From contig CAYZZE010000001.1 of assembly GCA_964482845.1 (NCBI GenBank), positions 1 to 61,746 on the forward strand: 61,746 nucleotides of DNA, given 5' to 3'. The DNA comes from VGPI01 sp964482845 (GTDB lineage: Bacteria; Cloacimonadota; Cloacimonadia; Cloacimonadales; Cloacimonadaceae). The position numbers and the translations under genes were made by a program. Within the stretch, counting starts at the first letter, position 1. Every line of letters starts with the position of its first letter. This document shows, one piece after another, positions 45,531 through 54,179 of the stretch. Below the pieces are notes generated by a model, which worked only from the letters and a program-made list of their open reading frames with translations, ran no database searches and was not told the DNA's origin.

Positions 45531-46618
45531 AACCGAAACCACTGACCATCGTCTGTACCGCCCGAATGGGACATGGAACGTTTGAAGCCAAGTTCGAGCC
45601 CATGGTGCAAATGGATCAGATCGGCAGGATCATCGTCGTGCGCAAGGACAAGGGTCCGGATATTCCCAAGTTATCATACCGCATCCTCCCGCACTGGTGT
45701 CGCAATCCCCTTTTCAATATCATCATTGCGCCATTTGTCCTGATGCAGGAGGTGAAAAGGCACAAAGCGGATCTGATCCTGGCATATCATTATCTGCCGC
45801 ATTTTTACTTTGCCTGGATCGTGGGGAAACTCACGGGAAAGCCATACATATTGGGACAGACGGGTACCGACATTCAAGCGCTTGGCGCCAAACCCATCCG
45901 TGGATGGTTAATGCGGCATATCCTCCGCAATGCGCTCAGTTTCAATGTCCCCGGTACCCAGACGCTGAAATTCTGGATATCGCAGGGTATCCCGCCCGAG
46001 CGGATAAGAGTTTTACACAGCACGATCGATACGGACTATATGATACCGGTGGAGCAGCCCCGCAAATATGATTTTGTCTTTGTGGGACGGCTATCGGAGG
46101 TGAAGCGGATAGACAAACTCATCATAGCAACCGCCGCTTTGATCCAGGACTTTCCCCAGTTGCGTATCTGTCTGGTGGGCGATGGGCATCTGATGCAGCC
46201 CCTCAAGAAAATGGCAGAAAAATATGGGGTTCATAACACCTTGGATTTCGTAGGCTTGCAGAGCAATATCCGGGACTGGCTCAATAGTGCGCACGCCTTC
46301 GTTATGATGTCCGACAGCGAAGGCTTGCCTTGCGCCATGATGGAAGCCATGAGTTGCGGATTGATCTGTATTGCACCGATGGTGAACAATATGGGGGATC
46401 TGATCAAACATGGCGAGACAGGATTGGGTTTTGATACGTCCAGCATTGATCAATTGACCGAACTTATGCGCTATGTCCTGGAGAAACGGGATTCTTTGGA
46501 TCATATCAGACGCGGTGCCAGAGATCACATAGTAGCCCGTCATTCCTTCCTTAGAGCCAGGGAAGAGTGGACAAATGTCATTATGCTATATTGGAAAAGG
46601 ATTGACAATGAAAAGTAG
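45527..46618 (+). CDS. GT4-family glycosyltransferase
   Basis: A 363-residue GT-B enzyme: ILGQTGTDIQALG in the N-domain, FVFVGRLSEVKRIDKLI and SDSEGLPCAMMEAMSCGL with the E-x7-E signature. It overlaps both neighbours, so it is translationally coupled to the second CapK-like gene and the acyltransferase. Confidence 0.9.
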   Translation: MKPKPLTIVCTARMGHGTFEAKFEPMVQMDQIGRIIVVRKDKGPDIPKLSYRILPHWCRNPLFNIIIAPFVLMQEVKRHKADLILAYHYLPHFYFAWIVGKLTGKPYILGQTGTDIQALGAKPIRGWLMRHILRNALSFNVPGTQTLKFWISQGIPPERIRVLHSTIDTDYMIPVEQPRKYDFVFVGRLSEVKRIDKLIIATAALIQDFPQLRICLVGDGHLMQPLKKMAEKYGVHNTLDFVGLQSNIRDWLNSAHAFVMMSDSEGLPCAMMEAMSCGLICIAPMVNNMGDLIKHGETGLGFDTSSIDQLTELMRYVLEKRDSLDHIRRGARDHIVARHSFLRAREEWTNVIMLYWKRIDNEK

Positions 46619-47084
46619 GACGCCGATGCAGATAATCGAGGGACTTTGGAAGCGGCTCATGCATCATTTTGCCAGGCATTGTTTTCCGGGCGTGGTCAGA
46701 GTGTTTTTTCACCGATTGAGGGGAGTGCATATCGGCAAAAACGTTCTGATTGGGCTGGATGTGCATATTGACGATGATTCGCCGCATATGGTGTATATTG
46801 AGGACAACGTGTTTCTAACTACCGGCTGCATGCTCCTTACCCATCAGAGGGATCTAACTGCTTATGGCAGGGGCAAGTGGATCGGCGATCAACCCTTTAA
46901 GAAAGGGAAAATAATCATCAGAGAAGGGGCTCATATCGGGATTGGTGCGATCATCATGCCGGGTGTGACCATCGGCAAGGGGGCAGTGATCGGAGCAGGG
47001 TCAGTGGTGACCAGGGATATCCCGGAATACTGTGTGGCAGTGGGATGTCCTGCCAAAGTGATAAAGGAGTTTTGCGATGAATAA
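46608..47084 (+). CDS. left-handed beta-helix acyltransferase
   Basis: A 158-residue hexapeptide-repeat transferase (maltose/galactoside acetyltransferase-like). Repeats run from GKNVLIGLDVHID to IGIGAIIMPGVTIGKGAVIGAG, closing with the conserved GCPAKVIKEF. ATG 46608 follows AAGGA and overlaps the GT stop by 11 bp; an earlier ATG (46575) is less likely. It probably O-acetylates the glycan. Confidence 0.88.
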   Translation: MKSRTPMQIIEGLWKRLMHHFARHCFPGVVRVFFHRLRGVHIGKNVLIGLDVHIDDDSPHMVYIEDNVFLTTGCMLLTHQRDLTAYGRGKWIGDQPFKKGKIIIREGAHIGIGAIIMPGVTIGKGAVIGAGSVVTRDIPEYCVAVGCPAKVIKEFCDE

Positions 47085-48543
47085 TACAAGAACGATTTAT
47101 CTTCTCATCCTGCTAATCTTTATCAGCATGTTGTTCCTTTTTACCGGCTGCGATTCAGGTGATAGGACCTACAGCATCAAAGGCAGGGTGGAACTGATCC
47201 CCCTGGAGAAGTATGGAATTGAAGTGCCGAGAGATTTTGCCAATGTGACCGTGCTCGCTTACCGGACGGTAGCGATCGATCCGGTGATGGCTGATCTGAA
47301 TGCATCGCATCCCAATCATGGGGTTGTCTTTGATCAGAGTGTAGTTTTCGACCATCGCTTGGGGATTCCCCATGCCACTACACAAACTGCGGCTGATGGA
47401 CAATTCACTATTAAAAAACTATCCGAGGGGAGATACAATATTGTTGCTTACAGAGAAGACTGGGGATTTAAGTACTTGTTAGATGTGAATGTGCAGGATG
47501 ACATCAATGGACTGACGATACACGTGCCACCGGTTATCGATCTGCCACTGCAGTTAAGCTCAGATTATCAGATGATCGATGGAGTTGTGTACCGTGCAAC
47601 AAGCGATATGATAGTACTACCGGACCAAAAACTAAGCGCCCACGGAAACCATACAATTATGTTAGCACCAAACTCCAGTTTAAGTATCTATGGCGGTATA
47701 AATGTCATCGATAACGCAACCGTCAGATTTATGTCATCAGATAAGACATACAGTCATTCTCAAACGGAAGTTGGCAGGTTTAACCAGATTAACATTGTAG
47801 GCATATCCGATCAAATCCTGCAAGGTCTCAGAATTAGAGATAGCATGTATGGAATAAGGGTGACGAACTGCGGAAGGATTAGTATATTGAACTCGGTATT
47901 TGAGGGTTTCTACCAATCGCTTATACTATCCAATACACAGAATATCAATATTTCAAAATGTGTATTTAGCAAATCCACCGATTCATCACTCGGTGCTCTT
48001 TATGGGGAGTTTGTGCAGAATATCACTATCGAAAGATCTGTGTTTTATGACAATGCAATTGGCATGACTCTGACAGGTTGCCATCCGGGTTTGGTCAAGA
48101 ATAACTATTTTAAAAACAACAGCGTACGGGACGTGCATAGCGGGACGTCATCAGTAACAACGATCGAATACAATGCATTCCCAAATTCAATTACTGCCAT
48201 AACCAATTTTGCCGGGACGATCGAGGCATATTACAACGATATAACAGCCGTGACGGGGATACATAGTTATCAAAATGCCGCGACATTCACGGCTCGATAC
48301 AACAATCTTGACTGCACAGAGTATGGGATAATCAGCAAGGGCACCTTTGGAGGGACGGGCATCAGGGAAATGATCGCCACCAATAATTTCTGGTTCACAA
48401 CATCAGCTTCCGAAATCGAGCAGAAGATATATGACCGTAATGACGAAGATCCTCAGAATCCCAATTATGATCTACTGAAAACGGTGGTAATCTATCGGCC
48501 CTATGCCCATAACCGGATATCTGCTGCCGGGTTACGGAACTAA
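47077..48543 (+). CDS. lipoprotein with parallel beta-helix (NosD-like) repeats
   Basis: A 488-residue lipoprotein: hydrophobic leader, lipobox LFTGC with Cys25, then a carboxypeptidase-regulatory-like beta-sandwich (DGQFTIKKLSEGRYNIVAYRED) and a right-handed parallel beta-helix (about 200-460; repeats such as NITIERSVFYDNAIGMTLTG). Such helices bind or cleave polysaccharides or sit on the cell surface. It overlaps the acyltransferase by 8 bp inside the glycan operon, suggesting a role in handling or anchoring the product. Catalytic residues are not evident. Confidence 0.75.
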   Translation: MNNTRTIYLLILLIFISMLFLFTGCDSGDRTYSIKGRVELIPLEKYGIEVPRDFANVTVLAYRTVAIDPVMADLNASHPNHGVVFDQSVVFDHRLGIPHATTQTAADGQFTIKKLSEGRYNIVAYREDWGFKYLLDVNVQDDINGLTIHVPPVIDLPLQLSSDYQMIDGVVYRATSDMIVLPDQKLSAHGNHTIMLAPNSSLSIYGGINVIDNATVRFMSSDKTYSHSQTEVGRFNQINIVGISDQILQGLRIRDSMYGIRVTNCGRISILNSVFEGFYQSLILSNTQNINISKCVFSKSTDSSLGALYGEFVQNITIERSVFYDNAIGMTLTGCHPGLVKNNYFKNNSVRDVHSGTSSVTTIEYNAFPNSITAITNFAGTIEAYYNDITAVTGIHSYQNAATFTARYNNLDCTEYGIISKGTFGGTGIREMIATNNFWFTTSASEIEQKIYDRNDEDPQNPNYDLLKTVVIYRPYAHNRISAAGLRN

Positions 48544-48546
48544 TCC

Positions 48547-49629
48547 ATGAATTACCTCATCGACATCAACCACCCGGCTCAGGTGCATTATTTTCGCAAT
48601 CTATATCCTATCCTCGGAGCGCGGCACAAGATCATCTATACTGCAAAGGAAGTTCCGGTCATCAGGCGTCTCTTGGCGGCATATGGCATACCATTCGTCA
48701 GTTACGGAACGAAAAAAGACGGTCTCCTGAGCAAGGCGACCACCCAGATCAAATATGACTGGCAATGCTACCATCTGCTGAAAGAACACGATATCGACAT
48801 TACTCTGGGCTCTTCGGCATCAAACGTCCATGCCGCACTCCTGACCAAAGCGATTTCCATTGCTACGACCGATAGCGATCTGGCGGTGTTGCCGCTGGCG
48901 GTGAAGTTTGTCTATCCCTTTGCCGATTATCTGATGACTCCCGATGCCTTGGCATTCCAGAAACACAACAAGCAGATCTGTTATCCTGGATACCAGGAAC
49001 TGGCATACCTACACCCCAAGCGATTTACTCCTGACCCGGAGGTCTTGACGCAATGCGGCATCAAAGAGGGAGAGATCTTCTTTGTCCTGCGTTTTACGGC
49101 GTTTAAGGCACATCATGATATCGGGATGCACGGGCTGTCCAAAATCCAGAAACGGGAATTGGTCAATCTACTCTCCGAGTATGGACGGGTGTTTATCACT
49201 TCCGAGGTCATTGACGCTGAGTTTGAGCGGTATGCCCTGCCTATCGAACCACACAAGATCCATTCGCTGATGTCTTATGCCACAATGCTGATCTGCGACA
49301 GCCAGACAATGACCACCGAAGCGGCGATCCTGGGCACTCCCGCCTTTCGTTGCAATACCTTTGCCGGCAAACTGACGGTGATCGAGGAAGTGGAAAAGCG
49401 CTATGGGCTTGCCTTTAGTTTTTTGCCACGCCATTATGATTGGATGCTCGCCAAGATCAAGGAGATGTTACACCGCCCCGACTTGAAAGAAGAATGGAGC
49501 CAAAGACGGCGTATTCTGTTGGCAGATAAGATCGATGTGACGGCATACTGGGCTTGGCTCCTGGAGAATGCTCCCGGTTCCCTGGTTCAGACCAAGCAAG
49601 GGAAAGTGGATTTTGATCAGTTCCGGTAA
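48547..49629 (+). CDS. DUF354 glycosyltransferase-like protein
   Basis: A 360-residue protein with the DUF354 opening DINHPAQVHYFRNL and GT-B-like C-domain (DSQTMTTEAAILGTPAFRCN). DUF354 members are GT-B-like proteins found in surface-glycan loci; their reaction is not known. It starts 3 bp after the lipoprotein gene. Confidence 0.88.
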   Translation: MNYLIDINHPAQVHYFRNLYPILGARHKIIYTAKEVPVIRRLLAAYGIPFVSYGTKKDGLLSKATTQIKYDWQCYHLLKEHDIDITLGSSASNVHAALLTKAISIATTDSDLAVLPLAVKFVYPFADYLMTPDALAFQKHNKQICYPGYQELAYLHPKRFTPDPEVLTQCGIKEGEIFFVLRFTAFKAHHDIGMHGLSKIQKRELVNLLSEYGRVFITSEVIDAEFERYALPIEPHKIHSLMSYATMLICDSQTMTTEAAILGTPAFRCNTFAGKLTVIEEVEKRYGLAFSFLPRHYDWMLAKIKEMLHRPDLKEEWSQRRRILLADKIDVTAYWAWLLENAPGSLVQTKQGKVDFDQFR

Positions 49630-49697
49630 TGCTCTGATGCCAAGAAATCAACTCCCAATAAGGACATGACACTCATGCAAGAGATAGAGGAAGAAAA

Positions 49698-50711
49698 ATG
49701 TTTAACAACAAGATTATAATGATCACCGGCGGCACCGGCTCTTTTGGCAATACCGTGCTCAATCGTTTTCTGGATACCGGAGTAAAAGAGATCCGGATAT
49801 TCAGCCGGGACGAGAAAAAACAGGATGATATGCGCAAAGATTACCGGAATGACAAGATCAAGTTCCATTTGGGTGACGTCCGTGATTATGACAGCGTGTT
49901 CAATGCCATGCAAGGGGTGGACTATGCGTTTCATGCCGCAGCCCTGAAGCAAGTGCCATCCTGTGAGTTCTTTCCGGTGCAGGCGGTCAAGACCAATATC
50001 CTCGGTGCCGAGAATGTGATCAGGGCTGCCATTGCCAATCAAATCAGCAAAGTAATCGTTCTTTCCACCGATAAGGCGGTCTATCCGATCAATGCCATGG
50101 GTATGTCCAAAGCGCTGATGGAAAAGGTAATGGTGGCTTATTCCCGGCAGCAGCCAGATAATGGGACTGTCCTCTGTGGGACGCGTTATGGCAACGTAAT
50201 GGCATCACGTGGTTCGGTCATACCGCTTTTTATCGAACAGATCAAGGCAGGTAAGCCCATTACTATCACCGATCCCGACATGACGAGGTATCTGATGTCG
50301 CTGGAAGAAGCGGTGGAATTGGTTGTGTATGCCTATCAGAATGGAGTGCAGGGTGACATCTTTGTCCAAAAATCGCCGGCATCCACGATCCAAGACCTGG
50401 CACAGGCACTTATCGAACTATTTCATGCCAATACTGAAATCCGCATCATTGGTACCCGGCATGGAGAAAAGAAACACGAGACGCTGATCAACCGGGAAGA
50501 AATGGCAAAGGCAGTTGACCTCCCGGGTTACTTTCGGATTCCCGCTGATACACGTGACCTGAACTATGACAAATACTTCAGCAATGGTGAAGCTAAGGTC
50601 ACTGAAATCGAGGAATACACATCAGAAAATACGTACCGCCTCAGCATCCCGGAGATTAAGGAGAAACTGCTATCTCTTCAGTATGTGAGAGACGAACTGG
50701 GTTCCAACTGA
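49698..50711 (+). CDS. fnlA: UDP-GlcNAc 4,6-dehydratase/5-epimerase (FnlA/CapE/WbjB-like)
   Basis: A 337-residue SDR that performs the first step of UDP-N-acetyl-L-fucosamine synthesis: NAD site GGTGSFGN, SRDEKKQDDMRKDY, AAALKQVPSCEFFPVQAV and the modified catalytic motif M-x3-K (MGMSKALMEK), which distinguishes this inverting class from Y-x3-K enzymes. The terminal LNYDKYFS segment is family-typical. fnlB- and fnlC-like genes follow, each after an inserted repeat element. Confidence 0.92.
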   Translation: MFNNKIIMITGGTGSFGNTVLNRFLDTGVKEIRIFSRDEKKQDDMRKDYRNDKIKFHLGDVRDYDSVFNAMQGVDYAFHAAALKQVPSCEFFPVQAVKTNILGAENVIRAAIANQISKVIVLSTDKAVYPINAMGMSKALMEKVMVAYSRQQPDNGTVLCGTRYGNVMASRGSVIPLFIEQIKAGKPITITDPDMTRYLMSLEEAVELVVYAYQNGVQGDIFVQKSPASTIQDLAQALIELFHANTEIRIIGTRHGEKKHETLINREEMAKAVDLPGYFRIPADTRDLNYDKYFSNGEAKVTEIEEYTSENTYRLSIPEIKEKLLSLQYVRDELGSN

Positions 50712-50726
50712 GAATATTTATCTGAC

Positions 50727-51157
50727 ACCACCGAGGACACTGAGAACACCGAAAATGATTTTCGAAAAGGACTTGAGCGATAAGATAATTGGTTGTGCCA
50801 TTGAAGTTCATAAGCAACTTGGATCCGTTTACATGGAGAAACTTTACGAAAAAGCCATGCTGATAGAGCTTTCAGAAGCAGGACTCAAAACGAGAAACCA
50901 AGTTCCAATTCACGTGGTATTCAAGAATCATGTTATCGGGGACTACATACTTGATATTGTTGTCGAGGATAAAGTAATTCTTGAACTCAAAGCGTGTTCA
51001 AAAATAATCCCTGTGCATGAGGCTCAATTGATTCAATATCTACATACGTCAAAGTACAAAATAGGTTACATTATCAATTTTGGCAGTAACTATAAACTAG
51101 AGTTTGTTAGGAAAGTACTATGACGGTTTTCTCGGTGCTTTCGGTGTTCTCGGTGGT
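50727..51157 (+). mobile_element. GxxExxY module B with about 30-bp imperfect inverted repeats
   Basis: The left arm runs from ACCACCGAGGACACTGAG (50727 on) up to the start codon; the right arm (51127-51158) read in reverse is ACCACCGAGAACACCGAAAG and so on. About five mismatches occur over 30 bp. The arms are made of the repeated word ACCGA(G/A)(A/G)ACAC. They are unrelated to the arms of modules A and C, but related phrases recur at 51791-51820, 52405-52422 and 52988-53014. Confidence 0.82.
50755..51123 (+). CDS. GxxExxY protein (PD-(D/E)XK-like), copy B
   Basis: A 122-residue member of the family. The nuclease-like site D67 ... E77-x-K79 (LDIVVEDKVILELKA) is intact. In the naming motif, Glu28 and Tyr31 remain but the Gly three residues before Glu is Val25 (GSVYMEKLY), a deviation from copies A and C. 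The left inverted repeat ends directly at the ATG, so there is no normal ribosome-binding site. It separates the fnlA- and fnlB-like genes. Confidence 0.88.
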   Translation: MIFEKDLSDKIIGCAIEVHKQLGSVYMEKLYEKAMLIELSEAGLKTRNQVPIHVVFKNHVIGDYILDIVVEDKVILELKACSKIIPVHEAQLIQYLHTSKYKIGYIINFGSNYKLEFVRKVL

Positions 51158-51166
51158 TAAAACAAC

Positions 51167-52402
51167 ATGAAAAAGAGAATTGGTATTACCGGACAGGCAG
51201 GATTTATCGGCACTCACCTGTACAACACCCTCGGCTTGTCCGGAGATCGTTTTGCAAGAATTTCCTTTGAAGACGGTTTCTTCTATTCGGAGGGATTACT
51301 GGATGATTTTGTTCGTAAGTGCGATGTGATCGTGCATCTGGCAGCCGTCAACCGTCACGCTGAGCCAGAAGTTCTCTACAAGACAAATATCGAATTGGTT
51401 CGCAAGCTGATAGCATCAATGGATAGGAATAAGGTTTCACCGTATGTCATATTGAGTTCTTCATTGCAAGAGGAAAGGGACAACCTCTATGGCAGGTCGA
51501 AAAGGGAAGGCAGAGAACTATTTAATCAGTGGGCGGATAGAACGGGTGCAAGTTTCAGCGGATTGATCATCCCCAATGTCTTCGGTCCCTTTGGGGTGCC
51601 GTATTACAATTCCGTGATATCGACCTTCTCTCACCAGATAGTGATTGGAGAAGAACCAAAAATAGAAGTGGATGCCGAACTGAAGTTGATCTATGTGGGT
51701 GATCTGGTGCAACGGATCATTTGTTTAATTGATAGTTACACCGATGTGACGGATAAAACGGATCAATACAGATTTATGACCGAAAGGACAACCACCGGGG
51801 ACACCGAAAACACCGAAAGTAATTCTCAATTCTCAATTATCAATTATCAATTGAACAAGCCGGAACGGCTTATCCAGGTTGAACATCAAGCGGTTTGTAA
51901 GGTGTCGGATTTATTGGCTAAGTTACTTGGATTTCATGGCGAGTATGTAGAAATGGGTGTTTTTCCTGATCTCAGAGATTATTTTGACGTATGTCTGTTC
52001 AATACTTTCCGTTCCTATCTGCCAGTGTCATTTTTCCCCCGACCCTTCAAAGTGAATAGCGATGATCGCGGCGTATTTGTGGAGGTGATGAAATACAGAT
52101 CCGGTGGGCAATCGTCCTATTCGACGACCAAACCGGGCATTACGAGGGGCAACCACTTCCATATCCGAAAAGTTGAACGATTTGCCGTGATCAAGGGCAA
52201 GGCATCCATCAAACTGAGAAAATTGGGGACAGATCAGATCATCGACTATCAGATCGACGGATCACAACCAGCGTATGTGGATATACCAGTGTGGTTTACA
52301 CACAACATCACGAACATGGGTGATGAAGAACTGGTGACACTATTTTGGATAAATGAGTTCTATGAACCACGTGACCCCGATACTTACTATGAAGAAATTT
52401 GA
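51167..52402 (+). CDS. fnlB: NAD-dependent reductase plus cupin (FnlB/CapF/WbjC-like) with in-frame repeat insertion
   Basis: A 411-residue bifunctional enzyme for the second step of UDP-L-FucNAc synthesis. The N-terminal SDR domain has GITGQAGFIGTHL and Tyr/Lys in NLYGRSKREGRELF; the C-terminal cupin has GITRGNHFHIRKVERFAVI with metal-binding His. CapF reduces and epimerises the FnlA product. Between the domains (about residues 195-235) lies a low-complexity stretch (RTTTGDTENTESNSQFSII) encoded by the same ACCACCG-GGACACCGA phrase that forms the inverted repeat of module B. It is therefore longer than usual relatives, and may still fold. Confidence 0.87.
   Translation: MKKRIGITGQAGFIGTHLYNTLGLSGDRFARISFEDGFFYSEGLLDDFVRKCDVIVHLAAVNRHAEPEVLYKTNIELVRKLIASMDRNKVSPYVILSSSLQEERDNLYGRSKREGRELFNQWADRTGASFSGLIIPNVFGPFGVPYYNSVISTFSHQIVIGEEPKIEVDAELKLIYVGDLVQRIICLIDSYTDVTDKTDQYRFMTERTTTGDTENTESNSQFSIINYQLNKPERLIQVEHQAVCKVSDLLAKLLGFHGEYVEMGVFPDLRDYFDVCLFNTFRSYLPVSFFPRPFKVNSDDRGVFVEVMKYRSGGQSSYSTTKPGITRGNHFHIRKVERFAVIKGKASIKLRKLGTDQIIDYQIDGSQPAYVDIPVWFTHNITNMGDEELVTLFWINEFYEPRDPDTYYEEI
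51791..51862 (+). repeat. inverted-repeat phrase of module B located inside fnlB-like CDS
   Basis: 51791-51820 matches the left arm of module B (50727-50756) with a few changes. It is followed by TTCTCAATTCTCAATTATC and ATCAATTGAAC, a simple AATT-rich repeat. The reading frame is kept. Confidence 0.75.
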
Positions 52403-52496
52403 TTACCACCGAGAACACCGAGTTCACCGTTGCTATCTTCAGGATGCAATGTTGAAGACAAAAAGGTGTGTTATGCGACCCAAAGTTATCAAATAG

Positions 52497-52880
52497 AGAC
52501 CATTGCACATGTTGGGGTCACCGGATATTGAGATTATGAAATCGTGAGAAAGCAATATCATCTGCCTCCCTGCGTCATTGGATGTTAGGCGGTGGTTTCA
52601 ACCACCGTTTCGGATCGTGAGAGTACATACAACCCTACTGCGGATCTTCTGGGGATTATGCCTGTCAGATAGTTTGGCTACTCGTTGAGTCAACCGCTCT
52701 GAGTTATCTAACGGTCTCAAGAAGGTTTGGATTTAAGCGGAATAGTGCTTTCTCCTGCATTCTCCCTGCTTCATAACCTTAGTATAACCTTACGGTCGTA
52801 AGGTTATACTAAGGTTATACTAAGGTTATCAAGCAGGGAGGATAGCTCTAAGTCAACTCTCTGAGTTGTTCAACGGTCTT
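52497..52880 (+). mobile_element. MITE-like element containing palindrome copy 5
   Basis: Ends AGACCATTG (52497-52505) and CAACGGTCT (52871-52879) are inverted repeats with one mismatch. The inside contains the wing shared in reverse with 22365-22433, the wing shared with 15230-15376, and palindrome copy 5. It has no coding capacity. The 633-bp gap 52403-53035 is made up of this element and the flanking inverted repeats. Confidence 0.8.
52762..52841 (+). repeat. palindromic repeat, copy 5
   Basis: 22-bp arms at 52773-52794 and 52797-52818 around GT; extra module 52819-52829; outer arms CTCCCTGCTTC and CAAGCAGGGAG. Confidence 0.95.
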
Positions 52881-53035
52881 AATTAGTTTGTCAGATAAGG
52901 ATTTGTAAGTTTAACAGTTAGCTATCAGTTATGAAATCGAACGCCGACATAGCAATCCGCTACCAGTCGTATTTATGTTTGATGTTTCTCGGAACTTTCG
53001 GTGTTCTTGGTGGTAGTTATCGCAAAGGAAATTAA

Positions 53036-54151
53036 ATGTTAAAAGTAATGACTGTTGTCGGTACGAGACCCGAGATCATCCGGCTCTCAAGAGTGATGCC
53101 ACTTTTGGATCGGTACACCCGCCATATCCTGGTGCATACGGGACAGAACTACGATTACGAACTCAATCAGATATTCTTTGAAGATCTGGAATTACGTCAG
53201 CCTGACTATGTCTTGAACGTAAATACAACATCCTTGGGGCATGTTTTGGGGGAGACACTTATCAAGATCGAAGATGTCGTGGATAAAGAAAAACCGGATG
53301 CAATGCTGATCTTGGGCGATACCAATGCCAGCATCGCCGCTATCATGGCAAAACGCCGGCACATCCCGATCTATCACATGGAAGCCGGTAACCGCAGTTT
53401 TGACGAAAATGTGCCGGAGGAGATCAATCGCCGAATGATTGATCATATCGCCGATTTTAACCTCGTCTATACGGAAAACTCCCGGCGACATCTAATATCT
53501 GAGGGCTTACCGCACCGGCGCATTTACCTGACCGGTTCTCCGATGAATGAGGTCATTTCCTATTATCGACACAAGATTGAAAGATCCAACGTCTTGGAGG
53601 CATTGCAACTTAAGACAAAACAGTTCTTTCTGGTATCTGTACATCGGGAAGAGAATGTTGACAATCCGGAAAACCTGCATCAGATCATTGATGTCCTGAA
53701 CCAGTTGATACAGAAGTATAACCTTCCGGTGATAGTCAGCACACACCCAAGAACCCGAAAGCGACTTGAGTCACTCAATTCGATCAACCCTGACTCGCAA
53801 ATCAAATTCCTCAAGCCCTTCGGGTTCTGTGACTATAACTTCCTGCAGATGAATGCTCTATGTGTGATATCGGATAGTGGGACGATCAGTGAGGAGAGTT
53901 CAATCCTCCGTTTCCCAGCGATCACCATCAGAAATTCCATGGAGCGTCCGGAAGCAATTGATGCCGGGACTATCATTCTCAGCGGTTTCAACACCGATAT
54001 AGTGCTGGATTCTGTTGCTTTAGCAATGGATGAGCAAGCCAGGTGTGATAGAATCTGCCCCGAATATCAGGTTAGCAATACTTCCCACAGGGTTCTGAAA
54101 CTGATCCTTGGAACTGCGAAACTCCACAAGCAGTGGAGCGGGCTTAATTAA
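53036..54151 (+). CDS. fnlC: UDP-sugar 2-epimerase (FnlC/CapG/WbjD-like)
   Basis: A 371-residue non-hydrolysing 2-epimerase: GTRPEIIRLSRV, LGDTNASIAAI, HMEAGNRSFDENVPEEINRRMID and DSGTISEESSIL. It completes UDP-L-FucNAc from the CapF product. The HMEAGNRSFD and NVPEEINRR forms point to the FnlC/CapG group rather than WecB, whose closer relative is at 60088. AAGGA provides the ribosome-binding site, just after the right inverted repeat. Confidence 0.88.
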   Translation: MLKVMTVVGTRPEIIRLSRVMPLLDRYTRHILVHTGQNYDYELNQIFFEDLELRQPDYVLNVNTTSLGHVLGETLIKIEDVVDKEKPDAMLILGDTNASIAAIMAKRRHIPIYHMEAGNRSFDENVPEEINRRMIDHIADFNLVYTENSRRHLISEGLPHRRIYLTGSPMNEVISYYRHKIERSNVLEALQLKTKQFFLVSVHREENVDNPENLHQIIDVLNQLIQKYNLPVIVSTHPRTRKRLESLNSINPDSQIKFLKPFGFCDYNFLQMNALCVISDSGTISEESSILRFPAITIRNSMERPEAIDAGTIILSGFNTDIVLDSVALAMDEQARCDRICPEYQVSNTSHRVLKLILGTAKLHKQWSGLN

Positions 54152-54179
54152 GATCCACTGCGGTAGTTGTAACTTACCC

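Larger units (their letters stand above)
52404..53015 (+). mobile_element. module-B-like inverted repeats without an intact GxxExxY gene
   Basis: ACCACCGAGAACACCGAG (52405-52422) and its inverse (GGTGTTCTTGGTGGT ending at 53014) enclose about 560 bp between the fnlB- and fnlC-like genes. The interval contains no intact gene, but includes the MITE-like element 52497-52880. A short frame at 52434-52493 (YLQDAMLKTKRCV...) weakly resembles the GxxExxY segment ELSEAGLKTRNQV and could be a remnant. Confidence 0.6.
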
